A stretch of 64,000 nucleotides of DNA from assembly GCF_900155635.1 (NCBI RefSeq), contig NZ_LT732540.1:1297288-1361287 (forward strand). The letters are read 5' to 3'. Under the pieces are notes generated by a model, which saw nothing but the letters and a program-made list of their open reading frames with translations, was not told where the DNA came from and made no database searches. Positions 25,432-33,759 of the stretch are shown in pieces. This stretch comes from Olsenella urininfantis. GTDB lineage: Bacteria; Actinomycetota; Coriobacteriia; Coriobacteriales; Atopobiaceae. The translations under genes were made by a program, and so were the position numbers. Each line of letters starts with the position of its first letter. The stretch's first letter is position 1.

Positions 25432-26529
25432 CTAGAGCGTGGAGCGGATCGCCTCGACCTCCGCGTCGGTGAGGAAGGCGTCGTTCTTGATCTGCTCGGC
25501 GTACTCCTTGATCTTGCCCTGGACGTCCGCGGACACCTTGTCTGAGAAGGCACCCAGGGAGATGCCGCCGTTGGACATGTCGGCGCTGATGACCTTGCCG
25601 CCCCCGAAGCTGCCGGCCTCGATCTCGTCCATGGCCTGGTCGATCTTCCAGTCGGTGACGGTGGAGGTCACGACGGTGGGCTGGTCAGGGCCGGCGATGT
25701 CGATGGGCTGGGCGATGTCGAAGTGGGTGTCCGCGCCAGCGGACTCGAGCGCCTGACGGGAGCCGTTGTCGACCGCGGAGGCGTCGCCCCACATGACGTC
25801 AACATTGTTGGTGTTGATCCAGTTCTCGGTGAGCTTGGTGCCCAGGGAGGCGTCCGTGAAGCCGGCCTCGAAGTTGTACTGACCCTGGATCTGGGGGTTG
25901 ATCTTCTTGGCGGCGGCGAGGAAGGCAGAGTACTTCGCCTCGGTGGAGGGAAGCTTCATGCCACCGATGAAGCCGATGCTGTTGGTCTTGGTCATGAGGC
26001 CGGCGACGACTCCGGCGAGGGCGCCCGTCTGCTTGAAGTTGGGCAGGACGGTCTCGACCCTGTCGAGGCTCTCGTAGTCGCCCATCTCGGACTTGGGGTC
26101 GGTGTTGGTGATGAGGAAGTGGACCTTCTCGTTGGATGCGGCATCGGCCACGACCTCGGCCCAGTCGGACGCGAACTGGTTGCCGTTGCCGATGATGAGG
26201 TCAACGCCCTGGTCGACGTAGCTCTGGGCCGCAGTGGCGGCGTCGGCGTCGGGGGTGTTCTCCTTGGGCTCCAGCATGGTCCAGTTGGGGTGCTTCTCGA
26301 GGGCGCGCTTGAGGGACTCGTAGTGGCCCTGGTCCCAGCCGCCGTCGGTGATAGTGCCGGACATGATCATGGCGACCTTGTAGCCGCCCTCGGAGCCAGC
26401 GTCGGTGCCGGAGGAGGCGGTGCTGCCGCTGTTGCCGCATCCCGCAAGAGCCATCATGGCCGCGGAGCCGAGGCCCAGCTTGACGGCCTGACGCCTGTTG
26501 AGCATGAAGTTGAACTTGGACTCGCTCAT
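25432..26529 (-). CDS. BMP-family nucleoside-binding lipoprotein, copy 2
   Basis: A 365-residue PnrA/BmpA-type lipoprotein with twin arginines (NRRQA) and lipobox LAGC near residue 31. It is very similar to copy 1; the last third contains runs identical in DNA (for example MDEIEAGSFGGGKVISADMS in both). As the first gene after the permeases it is the likely main binding protein. GGAAAGGAAC precedes the ATG. Confidence 0.92.
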   Translation of the reverse strand: MSESKFNFMLNRRQAVKLGLGSAAMMALAGCGNSGSTASSGTDAGSEGGYKVAMIMSGTITDGGWDQGHYESLKRALEKHPNWTMLEPKENTPDADAATAAQSYVDQGVDLIIGNGNQFASDWAEVVADAASNEKVHFLITNTDPKSEMGDYESLDRVETVLPNFKQTGALAGVVAGLMTKTNSIGFIGGMKLPSTEAKYSAFLAAAKKINPQIQGQYNFEAGFTDASLGTKLTENWINTNNVDVMWGDASAVDNGSRQALESAGADTHFDIAQPIDIAGPDQPTVVTSTVTDWKIDQAMDEIEAGSFGGGKVISADMSNGGISLGAFSDKVSADVQGKIKEYAEQIKNDAFLTDAEVEAIRSTL

Positions 26530-26626
26530 GGTAGTTCCTTTCCTAGATAAGACTAACCTGCCAAAACGCTGCGAAGAACTTTCAACTCCCTCTTGTGCCC
26601 AGCTCGCTCCCTTCGTCTAGAAACTT

Positions 26627-26648
26627 AAAAAGAACCAAGGGTTCCCTT
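26627..26648 (-). terminator. Weak terminator-like hairpin between permease and lipoprotein genes
   Basis: On the minus strand a short palindrome (AAGGGAACCCTT, plus-strand 26637-26648) is followed closely by a T-run (plus-strand AAAAA 26627-26631 region). This could lower read-through from the permease genes into BMP copy 2 or mark a separate promoter. Stem of only 5 bp, so low confidence. Confidence 0.3.
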
Positions 26649-26718
26649 ACATTTTGCCTGAGCCGTTCGGCTTGCCACCCCCCGCTCTGCAAGCGGTGGA
26701 GCAGGGAACGTGTGCGGT

Positions 26719-27654
26719 CTAGCGCGACTCTCGGTAATAGGGCTGGCCATTGGCCTTGGGACCAGCGTGCCTGGAGCCGAAGAAGATCAGGGCGAAGATG
26801 GTGAAGATGTACGGGATCATCTTGAAGAACATGACGGGGGCGGCGTTGAACTGGGCCTGCAGGGCAACGTTGAGGCCATCGAAGAAGCCGAAGAGCAGGC
26901 TTGCCGCCATGATGCCCACGGCGCTCCAGCGGCCGAAGATGACCGTTGCCAGCGCGATGAAGCCACGGCCCATGACGATGCCGTCAATGTAGATGGGGGT
27001 CATGCACACCGAGAGGAACGCGCCGCCCATGCCGGCGAGCGCGCCGCAGAGCACGCAGGCGACGAGCTTGATGCGGATGACGTTAATGCCCAGGGTCTCT
27101 GCCGCCTGGGGGTTCTCGCCCACGGAGCGGAAGGACAGGCCCGAGCGGAAGCGCTTGAAGAAGTAGGTGACCACAGGCACCAGCAGGAAGGCGAGATAGC
27201 CCAGAAGCTGCTGGTTGAACAGGGGCCCTCCTATGTAGGGTATCTGGCTGAGGCCGGGAATGGAGAGCCTCTCCATGACTACGCCCGTGGCGTTGGCGGA
27301 GTTTGCGCCTACGAACATGTTGTAGCCGAAGAGGGCCAGTGCCGGGGCCAGGATGTTGATGGCCATGCCCACGACCACCTGGTCGACGCAGAGCGTGACG
27401 GTGCAGAAGGCGTAGATCATGTTGATGGCGATGCCCGCGATGACGGCGGCGCAGACGCCCAGCCAGAGGTTGCCGGTCATCTTGCCCACGGCGAAGGCGA
27501 CGAAGGCGCCAACGGCCATGATGCCCTCGAGGCCGATGTTGACCAGGCCTGCACGCTCGGAGAAGAGCTCGCCCAAGGCAACCAGGAGCAGCGGGGCCGC
27601 GCTCAGCGTGGTCGCGTTGAGAATGGTGGGCAGCGAGTTGACGAGGAAGTCCAT
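26719..27654 (-). CDS. BMP-type ABC transporter permease (NupQ/YufQ-like)
   Basis: A 311-residue inner-membrane permease of the BPD_transp_2 family, with 8-10 hydrophobic segments. Recognisable stretches are ERAGLVNIGLEGIMAVGAF, FRSVGENPQAAETLGINV and ALAGMGGAFLSV. With the 369-residue permease it forms the heterodimeric channel for nucleosides. Its ATG overlaps the upstream stop as TAATG. Confidence 0.92.
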   Translation of the reverse strand: MDFLVNSLPTILNATTLSAAPLLLVALGELFSERAGLVNIGLEGIMAVGAFVAFAVGKMTGNLWLGVCAAVIAGIAINMIYAFCTVTLCVDQVVVGMAINILAPALALFGYNMFVGANSANATGVVMERLSIPGLSQIPYIGGPLFNQQLLGYLAFLLVPVVTYFFKRFRSGLSFRSVGENPQAAETLGINVIRIKLVACVLCGALAGMGGAFLSVCMTPIYIDGIVMGRGFIALATVIFGRWSAVGIMAASLLFGFFDGLNVALQAQFNAAPVMFFKMIPYIFTIFALIFFGSRHAGPKANGQPYYRESR

Positions 27655-28763
27655 TATGCCGTCACCTCTTCCTTCTTGTCAGGGGCGCTCTGGGCCTTGT
27701 CGTGCCTGGTGCCGCGCACGTTGAAGAACGCGATGACCTTGGGCAGCTTGACGATGGCCATGCCCGCCACGGCAAAGATGATGATCAGGCCGCGGATGAT
27801 GTCCACGATTGCGGTGGGGACTCCGATGACGCTCTGCATCATGGTGCCACCCGTGTTGAGGATGCCGAAGAGGACGGCGACTGCCATGGCGGCCAGGGGG
27901 TTGAGCTGGGCGATGAGCGCGATTGCGACGCCATCGAAGCCAAAGCCGGAGCCGAAGCCGCCGGCCAGGCGATAGGGCGTCTTGCCCAGGAGCTCAACGG
28001 AGCCGCCCATGCCGGCGATGGCACCGGAGATGACGAAGGCGAGCAGGACGAGCCTCTTGACGGGGAAGCCGCTCACCTGGGAGGCGATGGGGTTCATGCC
28101 CACCGCGCGAATCTTGAATCCAAAGGAGGTGCGGAAGATCACGTACCACAGGAAGGCACCCAGGAGCAGCGCCAGAATCACGCCCGCATGCATGTCGCCC
28201 AGGCTGGCGAGGCGTGCCGCATTGGGGAGGGCAAGGGTCTTGGGGAGGCCGTTGTCCGAGTAGAGGTTCTTGAATACGTGCTCCATGAAGTACATGGCGA
28301 TGTAGTTCAGCATGATCGTGGTGATCATCTCGTTGAGGCCACGGGTGATCTTCAGGATGCCTGGGAGCAGGCCCCAGAGACCACCCACCACGATGCCTGC
28401 CGTGAGGCCGCAGAGCGTGGCGACGGGACCGTCGAGCCCCATCCCCAGGATGACGGTCGCGGTGGCGCAGCCGCCCATGATGAACTGCCCCTCTCCACCG
28501 AGGTTGAACACGCCGCACTTGTAGGCGAAGACGGCGGTGAGGCCGGTGAAGATGAGCGGGCAGGAGCGCTCGAGGGTCTTGCCGATCTTGGCCGCAGACC
28601 CCAAAGACCCCTGGATCATGGCGCCATAGCCCTGAAGGGGGCTCTTGCCGAGACAGGCGATGATGATCGCGCCCACGATGAGCGCAAGCAGCACCGAGAC
28701 GATGGGGGTGAGCGTCATCAGCATCTTCTCGCGGCTGTTTTCCGAACTCGTGCTCTTTGACAT
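27654..28763 (-). CDS. BMP-type ABC transporter permease (NupP/YufP-like)
   Basis: A 369-residue permease partner with about ten membrane segments; diagnostic stretches are FAYKCGVFNLGGEGQFIMGG, GLNEMITTIMLNYIA and FKIRAVGMNPIASQVSG. It belongs to the same BPD_transp_2 family as NupP/YufP. It starts 13 nt after the ATPase gene and is coupled to the second permease. GGAAGGAGGAG precedes the ATG. Confidence 0.92.
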   Translation of the reverse strand: MSKSTSSENSREKMLMTLTPIVSVLLALIVGAIIIACLGKSPLQGYGAMIQGSLGSAAKIGKTLERSCPLIFTGLTAVFAYKCGVFNLGGEGQFIMGGCATATVILGMGLDGPVATLCGLTAGIVVGGLWGLLPGILKITRGLNEMITTIMLNYIAMYFMEHVFKNLYSDNGLPKTLALPNAARLASLGDMHAGVILALLLGAFLWYVIFRTSFGFKIRAVGMNPIASQVSGFPVKRLVLLAFVISGAIAGMGGSVELLGKTPYRLAGGFGSGFGFDGVAIALIAQLNPLAAMAVAVLFGILNTGGTMMQSVIGVPTAIVDIIRGLIIIFAVAGMAIVKLPKVIAFFNVRGTRHDKAQSAPDKKEEVTA

Positions 28764-28775
28764 GGCTCCTCCTTC

Positions 28776-30287
28776 CTACTTGCCGGCCATGGCGAGCGAG
28801 ATCTCCTTGATGGGGGGATTCGCGCCGGGGTACGTTCCCATGATCTGTCCTTCGAAGAGGACCACGATGCGATCGGAGAGCTTCAGGACCTCGTCGAAGT
28901 CCGCGGAGACCAGAAGCACCGAGCATCCCGCGTCGCGCTGCGCCACGATCTGGTCGTGGACGAAGCTGGTGGCCCCGATGTCCAGGCCGCGAGTGGGATA
29001 GACGGCCACAAGGAGCTTGGGGTGGCTCTCGAGCTCGCGGGCGAGGATGACCTTCTGCTGGTTTCCTCCCGAGAGGCTGCGTGCCGTCTGGCTGACGGAG
29101 GTGCAGCGGATGTCGTTCTCCTCGCGGAGCCTCTCGGCGAAGTCGCGGATGGCGTCCATCTTGAGCCAGGCGCCGTGTCCTGCAGAGAAGCGCTCGGAGT
29201 CGGTCTGCTTGAGGACCAGGTTCTCGGCGATGGTCATGTCTCCCACGAGGCCCATCTTGTTTCGGTCCTCGGGGATGTTGCCGAAGCCCGCGTCGATGAA
29301 GGCCTGGGGCGAGAAGAGGGCGATGCTCTTGCCGTCCGGACCGCAGACCTCGCCGGACTCTGGCGAGAGGAGGCCCGTGACGAGGGAGGCCAGCGCCGCT
29401 TGCCCGTTGCCGTCTATGCCCGCGACGCCCAGGATCTCTCCCTTGTGCAGCGTCAGGCTCACGTCCTTGAGTCCCCCGTGCTTGACCTCGGGATGATAGG
29501 AGACGTTGGTGAGCTGGAGCATGGGCTCATCGGTGGCGTTCACCTTGGCGTAGACGCTCTCCTCGAACTTCTGGCCGATCATGAGGTCGGCGAGCTCCTG
29601 CTCGGTGGTCTTCGCGATCTCCAGGGTGTCGATGCACTCGCCGCGGCGCAGGACGGTGACCCTGTCCGAGATGTGCATGACCTCGCGCATCTTGTGCGAG
29701 ATGAAGATGATCGACTTGCCCTCGTCGGTGAGCGAGCGCATGATGTCGAAGAGCCCCTGGACCTCGAGGTCCGTCAGGACCGCCGTGGGCTCGTCCAGGA
29801 TCAGCAGGTCCGCGCCGCGGAAGAGGACCTTGAGGATCTCGACGCGCTGCTGCATGCCGATGGACATGTCGGCGACGCGCTCGTCCAGGTCAACCTCAAG
29901 GCCATAGCGCTGCATGAGGCCCTCGATGGTCTTGCGGTCGTCCTCCTGCCTGAGCAGCGGGGTGCTGTGGCGCTTGTCGCCCAGGATGATGTTCTCGAGG
30001 CCCGTCATGTCCTCCACCAGCATGAAGTGCTGGTGGACCATGCCGATGCCACGCTCGACGGCATCGCGTGGGGAGTCGATGCGCACCTCCTCGCCCCTCA
30101 TGAAGAACTTGCCCGCAGAAGGTGTGTACAGGCCTATCAGGCAGTTCATGAGCGTGGACTTGCCCGCTCCGTTCTCGCCCAACAGGGTGTGCACCTCGCC
30201 CTTCATTATGGAGAGGTTCACGTTCCGGTTCGCGTAGAACGAACCGAAGCGCTTGTCGATGCCCTCCATCCTCAAGAGCTCTTCCAT
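28776..30287 (-). CDS. BMP-type ABC transporter ATPase with two nucleotide-binding domains (NupO/YufO-like)
   Basis: A 503-residue fused double ATPase. Domain 1 has a full Walker A (GENGAGKST), signature SIGMQQR and LDEPTAVLTD. Domain 2 has a degenerate Walker A (GIDGNGQAA) and LSGGNQQK, with VYPTRGLD where LDEPTRGLD is usual; this asymmetry is normal for the family. It powers nucleoside uptake with the two permeases and BMP proteins. Start 30287 is preceded by AGAGGTGG. Confidence 0.93.
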   Translation of the reverse strand: MEELLRMEGIDKRFGSFYANRNVNLSIMKGEVHTLLGENGAGKSTLMNCLIGLYTPSAGKFFMRGEEVRIDSPRDAVERGIGMVHQHFMLVEDMTGLENIILGDKRHSTPLLRQEDDRKTIEGLMQRYGLEVDLDERVADMSIGMQQRVEILKVLFRGADLLILDEPTAVLTDLEVQGLFDIMRSLTDEGKSIIFISHKMREVMHISDRVTVLRRGECIDTLEIAKTTEQELADLMIGQKFEESVYAKVNATDEPMLQLTNVSYHPEVKHGGLKDVSLTLHKGEILGVAGIDGNGQAALASLVTGLLSPESGEVCGPDGKSIALFSPQAFIDAGFGNIPEDRNKMGLVGDMTIAENLVLKQTDSERFSAGHGAWLKMDAIRDFAERLREENDIRCTSVSQTARSLSGGNQQKVILARELESHPKLLVAVYPTRGLDIGATSFVHDQIVAQRDAGCSVLLVSADFDEVLKLSDRIVVLFEGQIMGTYPGANPPIKEISLAMAGK

Positions 30288-30395
30288 GTGTTGACCACCT
30301 CTTTCGCAGCTCTGCAATGTCACGTTCCAGTGGTGATGAGCTTGCAGGGGACCGTCAAGGACGGGCGTTCCCCTGGATTCCCGAAGCGAGGGAGG

Positions 30396-33182
30396 CTAGG
30401 CACCCGCCCCCTTGCGCCGTGACCTCCTCTCGTACGGAGTGTCCGCCAGCGGCAGCTTGCACCTGAGCCTCCCGTCCAGGCGGCGATAGGCGTTCTGAAC
30501 CGCCGGCGCCGTGGGGATGGTCGCGATCTCGCCGATGCCCTTGCCGCCGTACGCCACGTCGAGCAGCTCCTCCTTCTCCACGTAGATGGCGTGGATGTCG
30601 GGGATCTGGTTGGCGCGCAGCAGGCCCAGGGTTCCAAAGCGGGCGGAAGGCACGCAGTCATCCAGCGGGAAGTCCTCGGTGAGGGCGTAGCCCATGCCCA
30701 TGAGGACACCGCCTTCTATCTGGCCCTGGATGGCGATGGGGTTGACCACCTTGCCGGAGTCGTGCGCGGCGTAGATCTGGGAAACGAGGCCCTTCTTGTC
30801 CAGTATCACCAGGTGCGTGGCAAACCCATAGCACACGTGGCTCTTGGGGTTGGGCTTGTCCGCCCCCAGCTTGTCCGTGGGCTCGAAGTAGACGTAGCTG
30901 AACTCGCAGCCCTCGAGGGCGGCAAGGGCGCCCGCGGGGTCCTTGGCGTGCCTGCCGCCACCCGCCTTGAGCTCGCAGGCGCGGACGTCGTGGACGCGAC
31001 CGTCCTCGTACTCGACCCTGGCGCCATCACCGGTGGCGCGCACCGGGTCCGCGGGGGCCGGGCAGCCCGCCTCGATGTTGGTCATGGCGTCACGCAGCAG
31101 GAAGGCGGCGCCACGGACGGACTCGCCGGTGATGACGGTCTGGCGCGAGCCGGAGGTGGTGCCGGAGTCGGGGGCCGCCTCGGTGGAGCACTCGCCGTTG
31201 ATGATGAGCTCGCGGGGCAGGCCCGTGGCCTCGGCCACGTCCTGCAGGAAGACGGTGTTGCAGCCTTGCCCTATGTCGGAGGTGGCCGAGTAGACCGTGG
31301 CCCTGCCGCCCTCGACGACTATCTTGCAGCGTCCGGCGTCGGGCAGGCCCACGCCCACTCCGGCGTTCTTCATGGAGCAGGCGAGGCCGCAATGGTCGGC
31401 ATTGGCGTCATAGGCGTCCTTCACCGCGAGGAGGGTCTCCTTGAGGGCGGTGGAGCAGTCTGCGACCTGGCCGTTGGGCAGTGCCTCCCCTGGCTCGATG
31501 GCGTTCTGATAGCGCATCTGCCAGGGGCTGATGCCAACCTCGTCGGCAAGGAGGTCCATGAGGCACTCGAGGGCAAACTGGCTCTGGCACACGCCGAACC
31601 CACGGAAGGCGCCCGCGGGAGGGTTGTTGGTGTAGTAGCCATAGCCACGGATGTCGGTGTTCTGGTACCTGTAGGGGCCCACTGAGTGGGTGCAGGCGCG
31701 CTCCAGCACCGGCCCGCAGAGGCTCGCGTAGGCGCCCGTGTCGAAGTTGATCTCGCAGTCCAGGGCCGTGAGCATGCCCTCCTCGTCACAGCCCAGGGTG
31801 AAGGTGCCCTGCATGGCATGGCGCTTGGGATGGAAGTTGATGGACTCCTGGCGCGTGAGGCGGCACTTGACCGTGCGACCGAAGCGCATGGCGGCGAGGG
31901 CCGCGAGGTGCTGGACGCTCACGTCCTCCTTGCCGCCGAAGCCGCCGCCCACGAGCATGGTCTGGACCACCACGCGCTCGGGGGTCCCGTCCCAGCCAAA
32001 CATGTGGGCGACTTCCTTGCGCGTGTCATAGGCGCCCTGGTCTGTGCTCTGTATCTTGACGCCATCCTTGTAGGGGAAGGCAACGGCGCACTCCGGCTCA
32101 AGGAAGGCATGCTCGGTGAAGGGGGTCTCGAAGGTCTTGGTCACCACGTGCGCGGAGCTGGCGAGGGCCTCCTTGGCGTTGCCGCGCGTGACATGCCTGC
32201 TCTGGCAGACGTTGTCGTGCAGCTCCACCACGTTGCCAAAGGCAAGGAAGCTGTCATGGATGACAGGTGCGCCCTCCGCCTTGGCCTCCTCTATGCTGCG
32301 GACGGGCTCGAGCTCCTCGTAGCTGACCTTGACGAGCTTCTTCGCCTTTGCCAGGGTCTTCTCGTCCTCGGCAACCACCAGGCATATGGCGTCCCCCACG
32401 AAGCGCGTGACGTCGCCCTCGGCAATCATCACGTCCCAGTCCTGGATGAGGTGGCCCACCTGGTTGACGGGCACGTCCTCGGCCCTGAGCACTCCCAGGA
32501 CGCCAGGCAGGGCCTCGGCCTTGGAGCTGTCGATGCCCAGCACGCGGGCGCGAGGGTGCTTGGAGCGGACGGCGGAGGCGTAGGCCATGTCCGGGTAGTC
32601 GTCCTTGGTGAGGTCATCGGGATACTGGCCGTACCCCAGGACCTTGCGCCTCACGTCCACGCGGAAGGCGCGCTTGCCCACGCCGTAGTCCTCGCCCCTC
32701 TCCAGCTCGGGGTCGATCTCCTTCTCGCCCCTGAGGATCTCCGCGGCAAGGAGGATGCCCTCGATGATCTTCTTGTAGCCGGTGCAGCGGCAGACGTTGC
32801 CCCTGATGGCGACCTTGACCTGGTCCTCGCTGGGATTGGGGTTGGACCTCAGGAGGGCGGCCCCGCTCATTACCATTCCGGGGATGCAGAAGCCGCACTG
32901 CACGGCGCCAACCGCCCCGAAGGCATAGACGAAGCTCTCCTTCTCCCGCTCGGTGAGGCCCTCAACGGTGAGGACCTCCTTACCCTGGGCAAGGGCGGTG
33001 GAGATGACGCAGCCCTTGGTGGCGACGCCGTCCACCACCACGGTGCAGGTGCCGCAGGCGCCCTCCGAGCAGCCATCCTTGACGGAGGTGAGGCCAAGCT
33101 CATCACGGAGGAAGCGAAGGAGCGAGACGTTCTCGTCGGTGCTTATCCCCTCGCCGTTGACGGTGAAGCTGTACTTTCCCAT
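30396..33182 (-). CDS. Fused [2Fe-2S]/molybdenum hydroxylase of the selenium-dependent xanthine dehydrogenase type
   Basis: A 928-residue single-chain enzyme. Residues 1-150 hold two intact [2Fe-2S] sites (KDGCSEGACGTCTV; QCGFCIPG and CRCTGYK); from about 165 on come the hammerhead and MoCo domains with GGGFGGKED and the catalytic glutamate in GGKGIGEIATIPTAPAV. No FAD domain is fused; electrons probably go to the polyferredoxin and YgfK encoded just upstream. The architecture is that of the Se-dependent molybdenum hydroxylases associated with purine degradation. Selenium content is inferred from family membership; no YqeB/YqeC or SelD lies in the window. Confidence 0.88.
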   Translation of the reverse strand: MGKYSFTVNGEGISTDENVSLLRFLRDELGLTSVKDGCSEGACGTCTVVVDGVATKGCVISTALAQGKEVLTVEGLTEREKESFVYAFGAVGAVQCGFCIPGMVMSGAALLRSNPNPSEDQVKVAIRGNVCRCTGYKKIIEGILLAAEILRGEKEIDPELERGEDYGVGKRAFRVDVRRKVLGYGQYPDDLTKDDYPDMAYASAVRSKHPRARVLGIDSSKAEALPGVLGVLRAEDVPVNQVGHLIQDWDVMIAEGDVTRFVGDAICLVVAEDEKTLAKAKKLVKVSYEELEPVRSIEEAKAEGAPVIHDSFLAFGNVVELHDNVCQSRHVTRGNAKEALASSAHVVTKTFETPFTEHAFLEPECAVAFPYKDGVKIQSTDQGAYDTRKEVAHMFGWDGTPERVVVQTMLVGGGFGGKEDVSVQHLAALAAMRFGRTVKCRLTRQESINFHPKRHAMQGTFTLGCDEEGMLTALDCEINFDTGAYASLCGPVLERACTHSVGPYRYQNTDIRGYGYYTNNPPAGAFRGFGVCQSQFALECLMDLLADEVGISPWQMRYQNAIEPGEALPNGQVADCSTALKETLLAVKDAYDANADHCGLACSMKNAGVGVGLPDAGRCKIVVEGGRATVYSATSDIGQGCNTVFLQDVAEATGLPRELIINGECSTEAAPDSGTTSGSRQTVITGESVRGAAFLLRDAMTNIEAGCPAPADPVRATGDGARVEYEDGRVHDVRACELKAGGGRHAKDPAGALAALEGCEFSYVYFEPTDKLGADKPNPKSHVCYGFATHLVILDKKGLVSQIYAAHDSGKVVNPIAIQGQIEGGVLMGMGYALTEDFPLDDCVPSARFGTLGLLRANQIPDIHAIYVEKEELLDVAYGGKGIGEIATIPTAPAVQNAYRRLDGRLRCKLPLADTPYERRSRRKGAGA

Positions 33183-33194
33183 GTCCTCCCCTCC

Positions 33195-33644
33195 CTAGAA
33201 GCTCTTGGCCAGGATGCCGTGGGCATCGCGAATCACGCCGCGCGGGCACTTTGTGGCACACATGCCGCAGGAGATGCAAAGCTCGACATCGGTCACGGCG
33301 CAGTTGTCGATGACGTGCACGGCATCTGCCGGGCAGGCCCTCTCGCACGCCCCGCATGCGATGCAGCTCGAGTCGCATATCTTGCGGGCGAGGGAGCCCA
33401 CGTCAGGGTTGGAGCAGAGGGGCAGAATGGCCGCCTCGCGCGGAACGACCTCTATGACGTCCTGCGGGCAGGCCCTGGCACAGAGGCCGCAGCCAACACA
33501 TGCCTCGCGGTTGACCTGGGCGGTGTTGTTCTCGTTGAGCTCTATTGCGTTGACGCGGCAGGCAAGGACGCAGGCCCCGCAGCCCATGCATCCGTAGTTG
33601 CAGTACCTGCTGGACCCTCCCCAGCAATGTACGACAGCTACCAT
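33195..33644 (-). CDS. RnfB-like polyferredoxin (four [4Fe-4S]-type motifs)
   Basis: A 149-residue cysteine-rich electron carrier. Cysteine groups run RYCNYGCMGCGACVLAC, CVGCGLCARACPQD, CIACGACERACPAD and CISCGMCATKCPRG, the order seen in the C-terminal part of RnfB. It lacks the membrane anchor and N-terminal domain of RnfB. Start 33644 is chosen because AGAAGGGAC directly precedes it; the frame is open to 33845 without a site. It lies between ygfK and the molybdenum hydroxylase, 12 nt from the latter, and is the obvious electron link between them. Confidence 0.88.
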   Translation of the reverse strand: MVAVVHCWGGSSRYCNYGCMGCGACVLACRVNAIELNENNTAQVNREACVGCGLCARACPQDVIEVVPREAAILPLCSNPDVGSLARKICDSSCIACGACERACPADAVHVIDNCAVTDVELCISCGMCATKCPRGVIRDAHGILAKSF

Positions 33645-33759
33645 GTCCCTTCTCTTAGCCACTCTGGCACCTGGCTTCCCCTGGGTTTGGTGTCGGGGGC
33701 ACTGCGACGCGCGCACTGCCACCCGACACCCGGCTGACGTGTAAGGGCGCAGTCTGAAG

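Noticed and set aside
30396-33182. Selenocysteine in the fused molybdenum hydroxylase
   Set aside because: No in-frame TGA within the gene; selenium in this enzyme class is held in a labile cofactor, not as selenocysteine.
33689-33730. Operator or terminator GGTGTCGGG/CCCGACACC between ygfK and the polyferredoxin
   Set aside because: A plausible hairpin, but without U-tract or recurrence elsewhere it is not enough for a separate feature.
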